The notes below the pieces were generated by a model. The model saw only the letters and a list, made by a program, of their open reading frames with translations, did no database searches and was not told the origin of the DNA. DNA of 64,000 nt from Pieris napi (lineage: Eukaryota > Arthropoda > Insecta > Lepidoptera > Pieridae): assembly GCF_905475465.1 (NCBI RefSeq), contig NC_062256.1, positions 6,581,662 to 6,645,661 on the forward strand, in the 5' to 3' direction. Made by a program: the position numbers and the translations under genes. Of this stretch, positions 31,118 through 41,061 are shown piece after piece (position 1 is the first letter of the stretch; each line of letters begins with the position of its first letter).

Positions 31118-33798
31118 TGTCGTTACGTATCGCCACCTGGAATATCAATGGCCTAACGCCAAATAAAAAAGAATTAGAAATAATGTTAAAACATAACAAA
31201 ATCGATATTGGTCTAATATCTGAAACCCACCTAAATGACCGTAAGAATATCAAGATAGACAACTATGACGTATATTATACTAATCATCCCGATACCACAT
31301 CACACGGAGGATCGGCAGTCATTGTAAAGAGTAACATCGGACACCACCTCCATAGCGAGTTTCGGGAAGACTGGATGCAAGCCACTACCATTACTATAAA
31401 TGCAAGCATGGGCCCCATCAATGTAAGCGCTGTATATTGTCCACCAAAGCATAAACCGAAACAACACATGTTTGACCGCTATTTTCAAAGCTTGGGAAAC
31501 AGATACATAAGTGGTGGGGACTGGAACTGTAAACACACTCATTGGGGATCAAGATTGACAAACAGCAAAGGACGTGAGTTGAAAAAATGTGTCGATAAAC
31601 ACAAACTTATTACACTGGGAACAGGAAAACCAACTTATTGGCCAACAGATGTCAACAGAATACCCGACCTAGTGGACTTTTTTGTGGTGAAGGGACTGTC
31701 TGATGTGTATTTTGACGTAGCATCATCGTCTGATGGTGGGTCTGACCACACCCCTATCATAGCAACATTTAGCGTTTCCGCTATACACAGAGCACAGAGA
31801 CTGGCGCTATATAATCATAAAACAGACTGGGACGCATTTGCTGAATACTTAGAAGATGAAGTTGAACTAAAGGTTAAGCTCAAGACAGAAGAAGATATAG
31901 ATGAGGCAACATTCTACATCACGAATCTCATACAAGTAGCTGCGTGGCGTGCCACCCCTACACTGAGCTCTTCCAATCAATTAGGTAACATACCACTGGA
32001 AATACGCAACAAGTTGGAAGAAAAACGGAGACAACGAAGGCGATTACACACTAGCAGATCAGATGTAGACAGGTCGGAATTCAATAGAATATCTAGAGAA
32101 CTAAAAGAGTTAATTAAAGAAAATCAAAACACAACCTTCCAAGAAAAACTCTGTACACTCTCGCCTCATAAGAAGGATAATTACTCACTCTGGAAAATAA
32201 CTAAGAACTTTAAAAGACCACATAACCATATACCACCTATAAGGATATCTACAAACGATCCGTGGGCTAGGAGCGGCAGTGAAAAAGCTGAACTTTTCGC
32301 TAGACACCTAAGCGAAGTCTTCAAACCAAACTTATCATCCATGACTGAGTTTGAAGAGGAAGTGGATAGAATGATCAATAGTGACCAGCAGTTATCACTA
32401 CCGCTAAAACTTGTCACTCCACAAGAATTAATGCGCACAATAAGCTATCTAGAAAACAAAAAGGCTCCTGGTTTCGACCTAATAACGGGTGAAATCCTTA
32501 AAAAACTACCTAGAAAAGCAATAGTATTCTTAACAATGTTGTTTAATGGCATTTTTAGAATACAGTACTACCCAAAGCTATGGAAGATATCACAAATAAT
32601 TATGATTGTAAAGCCAGGGAAACCTCCAACAGAACCTAGCTCATACAGGCCTATAAGTCTTCTCCCAACAATATCTAAGGTTTTTGAAAAAACTTTTCTT
32701 CGGAGACTAAAACCAGTCCTGGACCAAAACAGAATTATACCCGATCACCAATTTGGTTTCCGGGAAAAACATGCTACTGTAGAACAAGTACACCGAGTGG
32801 TTCACAAAATAAGACAATCGCTAGAGAAAAAAGAATATTGTTCAGCAGTATTCATAGATATCCAGCAGGCATTCGATAGAGTTTGGCACAAAGGATTGTT
32901 GTACAAGCTGAAAACCCTCCTACCAAACTCATTCTATATGATCCTAAAATCTTATCTAGATCAAAGAAGATTCCAAGTCAAGTACGAGGAAGAACTTTCA
33001 AGGCTCTATTACATCACTGCCTCAGTTCCACAAGGATCAGTGCTTGGCCCAGTCCTTTATTCAATATATACGGCAGACTTGCCTGAAACAGAAAATGTCG
33101 TAACAGCAACATACGCAGATGACACTGCTTGCCTTGCAAGCGATGTGAACGCGAATAACGCTTCACTGAAACTACAGGAACAGCTCAACAAGGTGAACGT
33201 TTGGCTGCAGAGGTGGAGAATCAAGCCTAGCATAGCTAAATCAATACAAGTAACATTTACACTGCGAAAGGGCGATTGTCCACCTGTGCATATAGAAGAC
33301 AAACCGTTACCAAGCAAAAACAGCGTGAAATATCTCGGACTGCATCTGGACAGAAGACTGACCTGGGCTAATCATATAAAAGCCAAGAAAACAGAAGCCA
33401 CCTTGAAATTCAAAGAGCTATCATGGCTTCTAGGCCAGCAATCTAGGTTGACCCTGAGTAACAAATTGCTTGTTTACAAGGCTATCATACAACCAGTGTG
33501 GACATATGGAATAGAACTCTGGGGCTGTGCAAGCAATTCTAACATCGAAATCCTCCAAAGATTTCAAAACATTGCACTGAGAACTATTTCAAGTGCACAC
33601 TGGTTTGTGAGAAACAAGGAAATACATGAATATCTGGAGATGCCAACCATTAAGGAAGTAATCCGCAAGAACAGTACTAGATACAGGGAAAGGTTAACCA
33701 AACACACCAATGAACTGGCTAGGAGTCTGTTGGCCCCGGGAGATGATGTGGCTCGCCTAAGGAGATGGCAAGTGCTGGACCTGGACCGGAGAAGCTGA
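31114..33798 (+). CDS. Jockey ORF2: AP endonuclease and reverse transcriptase, 894 aa
   Basis: The enzyme nicks target DNA and primes reverse transcription of element RNA. The endonuclease occupies about residues 5-225, with N10 in ATWNING, E37 in SETHL, D136 and N138 in GGDWN, and D211-H212 in SDHTPI, all expected catalytic or metal-binding positions. The RT follows: KAPGFD (450-455), YRPISLL, D582 in FIDIQQAFD, SVPQGSVLGP (637 on), YADD (667-670) and YLGLHLD. A thumb/connection region with TYGIELWG and LQRFQN completes the protein. No RNase H domain is seen, as in the Jockey clade. There is no frameshift or internal stop, and key residues are intact, so the protein looks functional. Translation probably couples to ORF1 by termination-reinitiation at ATGA. 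Confidence 0.95.
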   Translation: MMSLRIATWNINGLTPNKKELEIMLKHNKIDIGLISETHLNDRKNIKIDNYDVYYTNHPDTTSHGGSAVIVKSNIGHHLHSEFREDWMQATTITINASMGPINVSAVYCPPKHKPKQHMFDRYFQSLGNRYISGGDWNCKHTHWGSRLTNSKGRELKKCVDKHKLITLGTGKPTYWPTDVNRIPDLVDFFVVKGLSDVYFDVASSSDGGSDHTPIIATFSVSAIHRAQRLALYNHKTDWDAFAEYLEDEVELKVKLKTEEDIDEATFYITNLIQVAAWRATPTLSSSNQLGNIPLEIRNKLEEKRRQRRRLHTSRSDVDRSEFNRISRELKELIKENQNTTFQEKLCTLSPHKKDNYSLWKITKNFKRPHNHIPPIRISTNDPWARSGSEKAELFARHLSEVFKPNLSSMTEFEEEVDRMINSDQQLSLPLKLVTPQELMRTISYLENKKAPGFDLITGEILKKLPRKAIVFLTMLFNGIFRIQYYPKLWKISQIIMIVKPGKPPTEPSSYRPISLLPTISKVFEKTFLRRLKPVLDQNRIIPDHQFGFREKHATVEQVHRVVHKIRQSLEKKEYCSAVFIDIQQAFDRVWHKGLLYKLKTLLPNSFYMILKSYLDQRRFQVKYEEELSRLYYITASVPQGSVLGPVLYSIYTADLPETENVVTATYADDTACLASDVNANNASLKLQEQLNKVNVWLQRWRIKPSIAKSIQVTFTLRKGDCPPVHIEDKPLPSKNSVKYLGLHLDRRLTWANHIKAKKTEATLKFKELSWLLGQQSRLTLSNKLLVYKAIIQPVWTYGIELWGCASNSNIEILQRFQNIALRTISSAHWFVRNKEIHEYLEMPTIKEVIRKNSTRYRERLTKHTNELARSLLAPGDDVARLRRWQVLDLDRRS

Positions 33799-33925
33799 CC
33801 TAAAGTAAAGAGTCCGGTTTCTGCCAACACGTACGGTGCCATTCAATGGAATCGCACCCAACCAAATTTAACCTCGGAAAATATCTGATCATGGCTGATA
33901 GCCGATTGCAGATGAACAAGAACAC

Positions 33926-33952
<27 letters not shown>
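33926..33952 (+). other. A27 tail of the Jockey element
   Basis: An uninterrupted run of 27 A ends the element. The length and purity of the tail support a recent insertion. Confidence 0.9.
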
Positions 33953-33957
<5 letters not shown>

Positions 33958-34137
33958 TACTTGTCACATGTATTTGTCAATAACATTTAATTCAAAGTTA
34001 TTTAGACGATATAATCACGATTACATTATAGCTTTTAACAGTCATGGACGCGAAGCTTTACTCGCTTTAAGTGTAACATTCAGAGAAGAGAGAAGTATGT
34101 TAGACTCCCTTTTGTCAAACCCAATAAGTTAAAAAAA

Positions 34138-34438
34138 AATCGGTTGTGTGTAAAGTCGGTTTACTGACGATAGTTGAACGTGACAACGTCGTAAAAAAAT
34201 ATTGATGGGATGGTTGCATTTAAAAAAAAAAAAATTGTTTGATAGGTACTTTGTAGGGATATAGAGGAGGTAAATGGAAATCACAATTGAATTGATCAAG
34301 TTACATTTATTTGTACGGATAAATACAATTATGTCAATTTTAAATGGAACGCCTCAGAGCGAGGTAACGCCGCATGAGTCATGTTTTTTCGTGCGTGCAG
34401 CCGGCTCCATCGAATTATAAGATGTTGTCACGTCAAAA
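34138..34438 (+). mobile_element. Non-autonomous DNA element, family A, copy 3
   Basis: The left end AATCGGTTGTGTGTAAAGTC is followed at 34178-34190 by ACGTGACAACGTC. The right end is GATGTTGTCACGTCAA. The right-hand block GCGAGGTAACGCCGCATGAG is shared with copy 2. It starts about 185 bp beyond the Jockey tail. Confidence 0.8.
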
Positions 34439-34479
34439 AAGGAAGTCACACTTAGCGCTTCTATAATGGAAAGTTGGAT

Positions 34480-34740
34480 CACATAGATGACGTGCGTGGC
34501 AGGTGCTTCTTCTTAAACGACGGAGTTGAGGTATGTTGGATATAAGCCTTTGTCTCTTGGGTTGAATGCCCTAACCTCGAGGGCCCCTGTTAAAGGCGTG
34601 TGGAGGGCTGAGGTGTTTTTAGTGGGTAGGGTCTACCCCTCTGAATAGCACAGGTCTTTCAGCGTAGACCCAGACCCACATCAACATTCATAGCGTGGGC
34701 CTGCGTAAGCGCATTTTAACCTCATTAAAAAAAACAAAAA
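34480..34740 (+). mobile_element. Probable LINE 3' UTR fragment with A-rich end
   Basis: A GC-rich block (GACGGAGTTGAGGTATGTTG, CCCTAACCTCGAGGGCCCC, GGGTAGGGTCTACCCCTCTG, GCGTGGGCCTGCGTAAGCGC) ends TTTTAACCTCATTAAAAAAA. No protein frame remains. The class is inferred from the layout and general resemblance to R1/Jockey 3' UTRs. Confidence 0.5.
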
Positions 34741-35064
34741 GTTGGTACAGATATTAGTTCAAAAAGCTCCAAACACTATATCAACGTATGTGGGTCATAC
34801 ACAAAACGAGTCAGAATTTTGTGAAAAAAAAACATAGTCAGAACTTTTACGAAATCAGTCTTATTTATTACCTTATAATCATAGCATTTAAATGACAATA
34901 TAAAACAAGATCGTTTTTCAGTTTTGACTGAAATATTAAACTTTTTTTTTTTTTTGTGACCACTGAAGGGACATACTTCCACAGAATAGAACAAAAACAA
35001 AAGCAATCGTTACGTTAGTCTTAAAAAGTTATTCATATAAACAATACAAAGTAAAAAAAGGATT

Positions 35065-36640
35065 TTAAAAGATATCATCATCACTCGAATCAAAAAATGA
35101 ACGGCCTTTACATTTCTTTTGTGGTGCATTTGAGTCGTCAGAGTCACTGTATTCTGGGAATGCACGGACTCTGGATTTTTTGGGTGTTACTTTTGGTGGC
35201 GTAATTGAGTTTTCCAAGTCACTTACATCAAGGGTTGGACAGAACCTGAATTTATTAGCAGTTACTGAGTCATCAGTGTGTATTAATTAAATTTGGCTTT
35301 TGTGGGGTTAATGGTTGACGGGTTGGGCTTGGTGATGATTCCAATGATGGTGTATTAAACAAGGGTTCAAGCAGAGTTGGGGTTGTCGGTCCAGTGGCTG
35401 TAGAGGCTGATGTAGTGTTATTAGTGGTTGCTGGACTGGGGGTTGAAGAAGATGTAAAATTCTGTAGAAGTTGTGTTTCTATAAAATTACACGAAATGCC
35501 CTCAACCTCTATTTGTCCAATTTCAAAATGGGTACATTCAATATGGGCTGCACATAATAAGCAGCTTAATCGTCTGCAACGTATAATGTTAGGTGCTTTT
35601 GCACTCCATGCAACCTGATGAATCTTGAAGGTCCCTTTAAAAGGACGAAGTTTGACGTTTGCAATTTCTTGTATATTAGATACTTCATTATCAATACGAA
35701 TAATTTCAATGCCTTTACAGTTACCTTTTAAACATGAAATAAAACTATCAATGTTCGATATATCTTGGCCATTTGTAACTGCATTATCGCATGTCCGTTT
35801 TATGCATCCACCTACCTCATCAGGAGCACCTTTGCCATGTCCTGCCTCGCTGAAATGCCAGTTAATGATTTCTGCTTTTGAAATTTTGCTAAGATAGTTT
35901 GCTATTAAATGAAACATTGTTTTATTACGATACTGGGTAGTAGGCCCATCACTGAGTACATGCAGCTGCTTCAAATCTGGTGTAAGTAACTTTATTCTTT
36001 GAATAACAGGTTTTAAATGTGCACAAATGAACACGGGATCGTGTCTTAAGTTTTCTGATACAGTGCAAAGACATGTGGTTTGTGTAAGGTTTGTTGGTGG
36101 CTGATTATTTGACGAGTAGTACACACATGTATGAAGTGAAAGTTGTGCTTTAGATCCGCCAAACTGGGCTGATTGAATTTCTGATCCATATTTGCAGCAA
36201 TCATTTTCTGAAAAATCAATATGAAGTAAGCCATCTGTTGGCGTTAAGTTTTGTTTGATTGATCGAATAACTCTGTGGTGGTTTTATTTGCAAGATGTTG
36301 AAAATATGTAGGTAATTTTGTCTTAAAAATATTAACGAGTAATTGATGAGTAGTTTTAACGGATTCTTTAATAGTATTTTGGCTTAGCTTTTCTTTTCCT
36401 TTAATGACTTCTAACACTTTTTAGTGATCCATCTTTGGAAAATAATTGTATCATTGCCATTGATCACATTAAAATTTACTGTATTCTCAGAGCATTGCAA
36501 ACACGTCCTTTCCAGGCAAGAAACACTGAGAGTGTTGTTACAGCAGAAAGCCCTGGCAACATCAGTAGCGGTAGAATAACGTATTATCTTAGCTTGGCTT
36601 AAAGCACGAGCAATAAAATCATTATTTTACAAATTAAGAA
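35065..36640 (-). pseudogene. Transposase-like gene with RNase H-like motifs, frameshifted
   Basis: Read on the minus strand, four frame segments join into one protein. Segment 1 (about 36640-36430) has RALSQAKIIRYSTATDVARA and a Cys cluster C-x4-C-x2-C (SCLERTCLQCSE). Segment 2 (about 36420-36260) runs from KVLEVIKGKEKLSQNTIKES to AELF-like sequence. Segment 3 (about 36270-35273) has LLHIDFSENDCCKYGSEIQS, HVLSDGPTTQYRNK and WHFSEAGHGKGAPDEVGG. Segment 4 (about 35285-35065) has KFRFCPTLDVSDLE, and an acidic Ser/Asp end (SFFDSSDDDIF, stop 35065-35067). The conserved D (IDFSEN), D (SDGP) and E (SEAGHGKG) could be an RNase H-like catalytic triad. Similar proteins are scattered in animal genomes as probable transposon products, but I cannot name the family. 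At least three frameshifts (near 35280, 36260, 36422) make it non-functional, unless they are assembly errors. Confidence 0.7.
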
Positions 36641-36669
36641 TACACTATCGTTACTTTCCAAATAAATAT

Positions 36670-36740
36670 TGCTCTTTTCTGTGGACAATGTCTCTCGTGT
36701 GGACTTCTCAGTCCACAGAAAAGATGTCCACAGGAAGGAC
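36670..36740. repeat. Inverted GTCCACAG motif cluster beside the transposase-like gene
   Basis: CTTTTCTGTGGAC (36673-36685) and GTCCACAGAAAAG (36710-36722) are exact inverse arms. TGTGGAC lies between them and TGTCCACAGG follows at 36727. A further GTCCACAGAAGGGGACAT lies at 37263, and CCACTGAAGGGACATACTTC with CCACAGAA at 34963-34986. These could be subterminal repeats of the transposon, though no clear ends were found. Confidence 0.5.
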
Positions 36741-37500
36741 TTTTATTAAAAAAGTAAGCATTGCTCGATCAGTTTTGACGTTATACAAACAATTTAAAAC
36801 ATTTCGAAACCACTCCTAATAAGAAACGATGGCTGCATGCTAATCGGTAAATTCATTAATTACTTACTAATATACACCAGGAACAGGAAAGACTCACTGA
36901 TCTTTGATGAAAACTCAGTAAAATTTATAAAAACTGTTGTAATAAACTACGAGCGCTCAGTCACTCAATCCAAACTGGCAAACGCCAGCCGTGTATTGTG
37001 GCCAGTACAAAAAAATAATTGTGGAATAGTATTTTGAGTTAGCTCGATAAAATCGATTGAATTTTAGGTCTACAGAAAAGACGTGATTTTGCATAACCAA
37101 CTGTTTATTGCTAATTGTGTAGGTTTAGCTAGATATATATTTAATAACTTGGTAACATTTTAACATTCAGTATACATATTATCGATAATTAATATTTATT
37201 ATGAGATAACACTTGTTAATTAAGAACAGCATTTGTCAAAATGTGCTTACCACGTTCACGAACAGTCCACAGAAGGGGACATTTTAATACTTTTCTTTTT
37301 TTTTCAACAAATTAGTAACTAAATAATTCCATATTTAACAAACGTAAATGAAGGAATATTTGTGAATAATATATCAAAATATATATCAGCATAAAAAAAG
37401 TATTATTTTTAAACAATCCTCAACCTGAACAAGCCCATGAGTTTGACCCATGTAAGTTGAAAACATTCGAGTGTGAGATACGTAATAAAATACAGCCTAA
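36741..37500. other. Unassigned AT-rich sequence
   Basis: No gene is supportable. It includes the isolated GTCCACAG motif at 37263. Confidence 0.4.
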
Positions 37501-37505
37501 ATATA

Positions 37506-37703
37506 TTACGCCAAGATTTCATCAGGAAAAAACCAAGTTGGTTCGTTCGCTTCATCCATCATGATCACTGGCTGCAGATTGATCGCTGGAGCCGCTCCGA
37601 ACGACGTAAATATAGTAAGAACGGAAACACTGAGACAAAAATTGTGGGAACAAACAAATGCGGTGTCGATAGTGACAGAAGGATTGATAGTTGGCGACCG
37701 CAC
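37506..37703 (-). CDS. Exon-like open segment, unknown
   Basis: A minus-strand frame of about 65 codons is noticeably GC-richer than its flanks. It reads PTINPSVTIDTAFVCSHNF, then LTIFTSFGAAPAINLQPVIM and DEANEPTWFFPDEILA before a stop. A possible acceptor AG (CCCCGATAG) sits just upstream of the CGGTCGCC start and a possible donor GCGTAAT at the end. No domain is recognised. It may be an exon, a relic of a mobile element, or chance; an overlapping 86-codon plus-strand frame is equally unrecognised. Confidence 0.2.
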   Translation of the reverse strand: MRSPTINPSVTIDTAFVCSHNFCLSVSVLTIFTSFGAAPAINLQPVIMMDEANEPTWFFPDEILA

Positions 37704-37842
37704 TATCGGGGAATTGTATCTAAGTATAGGTAGATAAACCTATGTTCCTTAGATTTAATTGTATATAAGCGAGTCTTTGGTTTATATAATTATCTGTCCT
37801 ATACATTTTTGATTGGAAAGTCATGATTTTTTAAAATATATA

Positions 37843-37940
37843 ACAGGGGCAAATGGGCAGGAGTCTCATCTGATGTTCAGTGAAACCGCCCATGAACACT
37901 TACTTTGCCTCGCAAGTGCGTTGCCGGCCTTTGAATTGTA
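37843..37940 (-). mobile_element. LINE-R 3' fragment
   Basis: The plus strand shows GGGGCAAATGGGCAGGAGTC, TCATCTGATGTTCAGTGAAA and GCAAGTGCGTTGCCGGCC. Confidence 0.75.
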
Positions 37941-38170
37941 ACGAGAACCTCGAGTCTAAATAAAAAATCTTAGAGTTGATTACAGGAATTAGATTAAGTT
38001 TTTAATTAAGGTTGTACTCTTAATCTATGAGTTCGTACATAAGAATTCAATGAATATAATTATTTAATATTCCCTTTGGTAATTAGGTATGAAGTGCAGT
38101 CAGACTAAAAATCTGCACACTTCATTGTGTTATAAGGTACTGTTATATTAAAGTTATTTTTTTCTATTTG

Positions 38171-38240
38171 GGAGCAATGTTGGCCTGGATTCAGCGTGGG
38201 TGAATCCCTGAGTTCGTAGAATTCCGACTGTGCACCAACT
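38171..38240 (+). mobile_element. SINE remnant
   Basis: A 70-bp diverged head: GGGAGCAATGTTGGCC, TTCAGCGTGG, CCTGAGTTCGTAGAATTCCG and GTGCACCAA. The body is missing. Confidence 0.6.
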
Positions 38241-38410
38241 CGAAATTGATTCTACCGAGTTATCTAATAAACCACAAATACAAAAAAAGTATTAAATATG
38301 AGAGGCACATGCCCCATAGTTTTTATTTAGAATACATATTACATATTAAAACTTTGACACTGTATAATCTATTAATTAATTTTATAATTAAAACAAAAGA
38401 TAAGTCAGAA

Positions 38411-38649
38411 GCTGTCAAAATAAGCAGTAATAGTTTTTGACAAACCTTCAAAGCATAATTTAACCAGTCACAATAAATATTTCATTTTAATTAGCTTTCA
38501 TGCAGCCGTCAAAATAACAGTGGTGATTCATTTATTTATATAAAGCTATTTTTTCTTGTGTTGTCCAAATATTGACGCTAAGGTATAATTTAACCGGTGA
38601 TACATGCGTTTTGAATAAGACATAACAGGGCTGTCAAAATAAGCAGTAG
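38411..38649 (+). repeat. Three direct repeats of GCTGTCAAAATAAGCAGTA
   Basis: Copies start at 38411, 38505 (GCCGTCAAAATAACAG) and 38630. Each gap contains TAATTTAACC(A/G)GT, so a longer unit was probably duplicated and then diverged. Confidence 0.6.
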
Positions 38650-38730
38650 TTAAAATATTTCATAATTCTTGACAACCATTCGTGAACATTGAATGTGACG
38701 TGCCGCTCCCCTGATATAGCGCTCGAAACT

Positions 38731-39090
38731 CTAAAATATAACTTCCCGCATTTCGTTTTGTTTATCATCTTGTGCATGTATTACGAAGGTCTTCCGTAAT
38801 ATGTAAATATGCGGAAAGCGGAACGAAAACAAATCTAGCGGGTCCTTATTCCACGTTGATGGAAAGTTTATAAATAAATTGAGATTCCATTTTTGAATTA
38901 TTACGTTTTCAATGTTCTTTGATTTATGAATACATAAGTACAACCTCTTTTGATTGCTACACTCCTGGTACCACGAGGTTAATATTGGTAATAATATAAG
39001 ATTATAAAATAAAATTAGTAAAACCATTTTGATTATATCGCTCTGGATATGAATTACAATAATAAATGTTTTCGAGTTACTACTACACAC
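38731..39090 (-). CDS. Hypothetical small protein, 119 codons, doubtful
   Basis: The frame is one of the longer ones outside transposons. From an internal Met at codon 21 it would begin MVLLILFYNLILLPILTSWY, which resembles a signal peptide, followed by a Lys/Phe-rich tail ending DKQNEMREVIF. No family is recognised, the composition is as AT-rich as the surroundings, and no promoter or intron is evident. Chance is the likeliest explanation; transcript evidence would be needed. Confidence 0.15.
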   Translation of the reverse strand: MCSSNSKTFIIVIHIQSDIIKMVLLILFYNLILLPILTSWYQECSNQKRLYLCIHKSKNIENVIIQKWNLNLFINFPSTWNKDPLDLFSFRFPHIYILRKTFVIHAQDDKQNEMREVIF

Positions 39091-39935
39091 AAGTATTATC
39101 TATAGGTAAAAATATTACCAACACATAATTATTTGTTAAGGCACCAAAAGGATGTTTACCTAAACATTTTTATACTAAAAAGTCAAGAACCGTTGAGGCA
39201 AACTTGCTTGACACTACAATACCTTGGAAGCTTTACTTGGATGCATCATTATAATGCACCCTAATACTAGTATTTTGCTTGTATATTATCCAAAGATGAC
39301 ACGTCTAGAAAGCTGTAAATAAGGAAGTGTTCACATCAGTCATGGGTGCTGTGGATAGCATTGATAATAATATAAGGAATTATATATAAGTATGTAATAT
39401 TTTTATTAAAATATACATAGTTTACCGTTAAGGATAGTTGCAAGATATGCATTGCATTTTAAGTAAATGAAGTTTACAAAGCGAAATGTAATACACTCAA
39501 GTTCATTGAATATATTTCATGTATGACGCAACTTTCCGGCAGTCACAAGTAGAGCCTGCCAGCTCGCAGTTGTTCGCTAAACTTTCAAATTATGCTAATA
39601 TATCATTTGTGCAAGATACGCGGGAGTAGCAATATTTATAATTACTTTGAGCGATCGCACTGCGGACTGCCGCGCAAAGGTTTTTCGCTTTAAGATTCAA
39701 TCATATTCTTAGATTACATCTAAACGACATCACAGCGTCCTAAGATTAACACAATCAATGTAGATTGAGGATAAAGTTAAACATTAGTTCTATATTAACT
39801 GTATCCATATCGGAAAATTTATTTACAATAAAAACATGGTGTTATCTGTGGTTTAATTGCCATGATTTGAAGAGGCTGCAAAAATATTAAGTTATTATGA
39901 CGGTAACTCCTAACAGTGTTTAAAATCACAGTTCA
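39091..39935. other. Unassigned sequence
   Basis: Nothing recognised. Confidence 0.4.
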
Positions 39936-40163
39936 AAAATAAATCAGTGGTGCCTTTTAGGTCTGGGCCTCAAATTTCTGTAACGGTTTCATGATCATCA
40001 ACTTTTTGGGTCTAAGGCAAGCTGTTTTCCTTACGATGTTTTCCTTCACCGTTCGAGCAAATGTTAAATGCGCACATAGAAAGTCCATTGGTGCACAGCC
40101 AGGGATCGAACCTACGACCTCAAGTATGAGAGTCGCACGCTGAATCCACTCGGCCAACAATTA
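39936..40163 (-). mobile_element. tRNA-derived SINE (Metulj-like)
   Basis: The inverse family body is seen: AAATCAGTGGTGCCTTTTAG, GTCTGGGCCTCAAATTTCTG, GGGATCGAACCTACGACCTC (B box) and CCACTCGGCCAACA (A box). About 50 bp of the body are deleted. The 67-codon frame over it is an accident. Confidence 0.88.
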
Positions 40164-40777
40164 TTAAGTTAACAATTTTAAATAACAGCGTTGGTTAAAT
40201 ACCACGGTATTTTTACCGGCGTTTTAACCGTAGTGCGGTATTATCGCACGGAACTCTAATAGCTAAGACAACAATTTAACTGTACTTTAATTTTCTAGGA
40301 ACGTGTAATCGAGGGAAAATGAAAATTGATCGTCACTAACTAAGATAACTTTGGAAAGTTAGGCGCTTTGCGACGAAGAGAGGCAAAAATGTTAATAACA
40401 GTATAGTTTACGAGTTGTTATGTAATTTCTTGTTTACCTTAAGATTATCTCTTGTAATAAACGGCGAACATTTTATGATCCCTTTTTACTGTTACCAATA
40501 CTATTTTATTTACAATAAAAACGGGAATTTTAGTTAATTAATAAATAATAAAAACAGCCTTATTTCGGACAAATTTATTTTCCTGAATAAATTAAAAACA
40601 TATCTGGAATTCATATTAAATATATATATGTAAGCTAGATTTTGGTTGAATATGGAATATGGAATTTTATCTATAAGACACAAGTACCTAATGATTTAAT
40701 AATTTAATTCCAGTATTGTTTGTAAGGTTAGAATTGCCATCAAGCCTTGGGTATAGTTAACATTACTAGTTGTCACT
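40164..40777. other. Unassigned AT-rich sequence
   Basis: Nothing recognised. Confidence 0.4.
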
Positions 40778-41061
40778 GGGAGCTTTCAAGTATTACGTAA
40801 CGAATTTTGGGGGGGGGGGGGGGGTGTCCTTTTGTAAACGTTACGATGCGGGACGGGCATTGAATTACGCGTTATTGTTAATTTAAATTTTCGACTTTCC
40901 AGTACGTTACACCACATAGTGGTATATGTTAGGTATACAGAGTCACTGGGTGGTCACGAAACGTTTTACTATTGGGTAAAGAAAAACGTTACGGAGCGTT
41001 ACATGGGGGGGGGGGGTCAATAATCTCCAAAAATTGCGTGACGTAATCCTTGAACGCTCCC
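40778..41061. mobile_element. 284-bp MITE with internal G tracts
   Basis: The left end GGGAGCTTTCAAGTATTACG and the inverse of the right end (GGGAGCGTTCAAGGATTACG) differ at two positions and match on for about 35 bp. Inside the left arm is G16 (40809-40824) and near the right arm G12 (41005-41016). GTAACG and CGTTAC blocks recur between them. No coding capacity. Confidence 0.8.

Larger units (their letters stand above)
28920..33951 (+). mobile_element. Full-length Jockey-type non-LTR retrotransposon
   Basis: A 5' UTR of about 350 bp, ORF1 (29270-31117), ORF2 (31114-33798), a 127-bp 3' UTR and a run of 27 A (33926-33952) form a complete element of about 5 kb. AGTCCCT occurs at 28913-28919 and at 33952-33958 just past the A tail. 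It is the best candidate target duplication and sets the start at 28920, but a start nearer 28836 cannot be excluded. Both ORFs are undamaged and the GC content is higher than the flanks, which fits a young insertion. Order of domains (CCHC ORF1; APE then RT; no RNase H) is that of the Jockey clade. Confidence 0.85.

Noticed and set aside
29314..33842. Many minus-strand frames of 60-104 codons under the Jockey element
   Set aside because: They are antisense shadows of the two long plus-strand ORFs.
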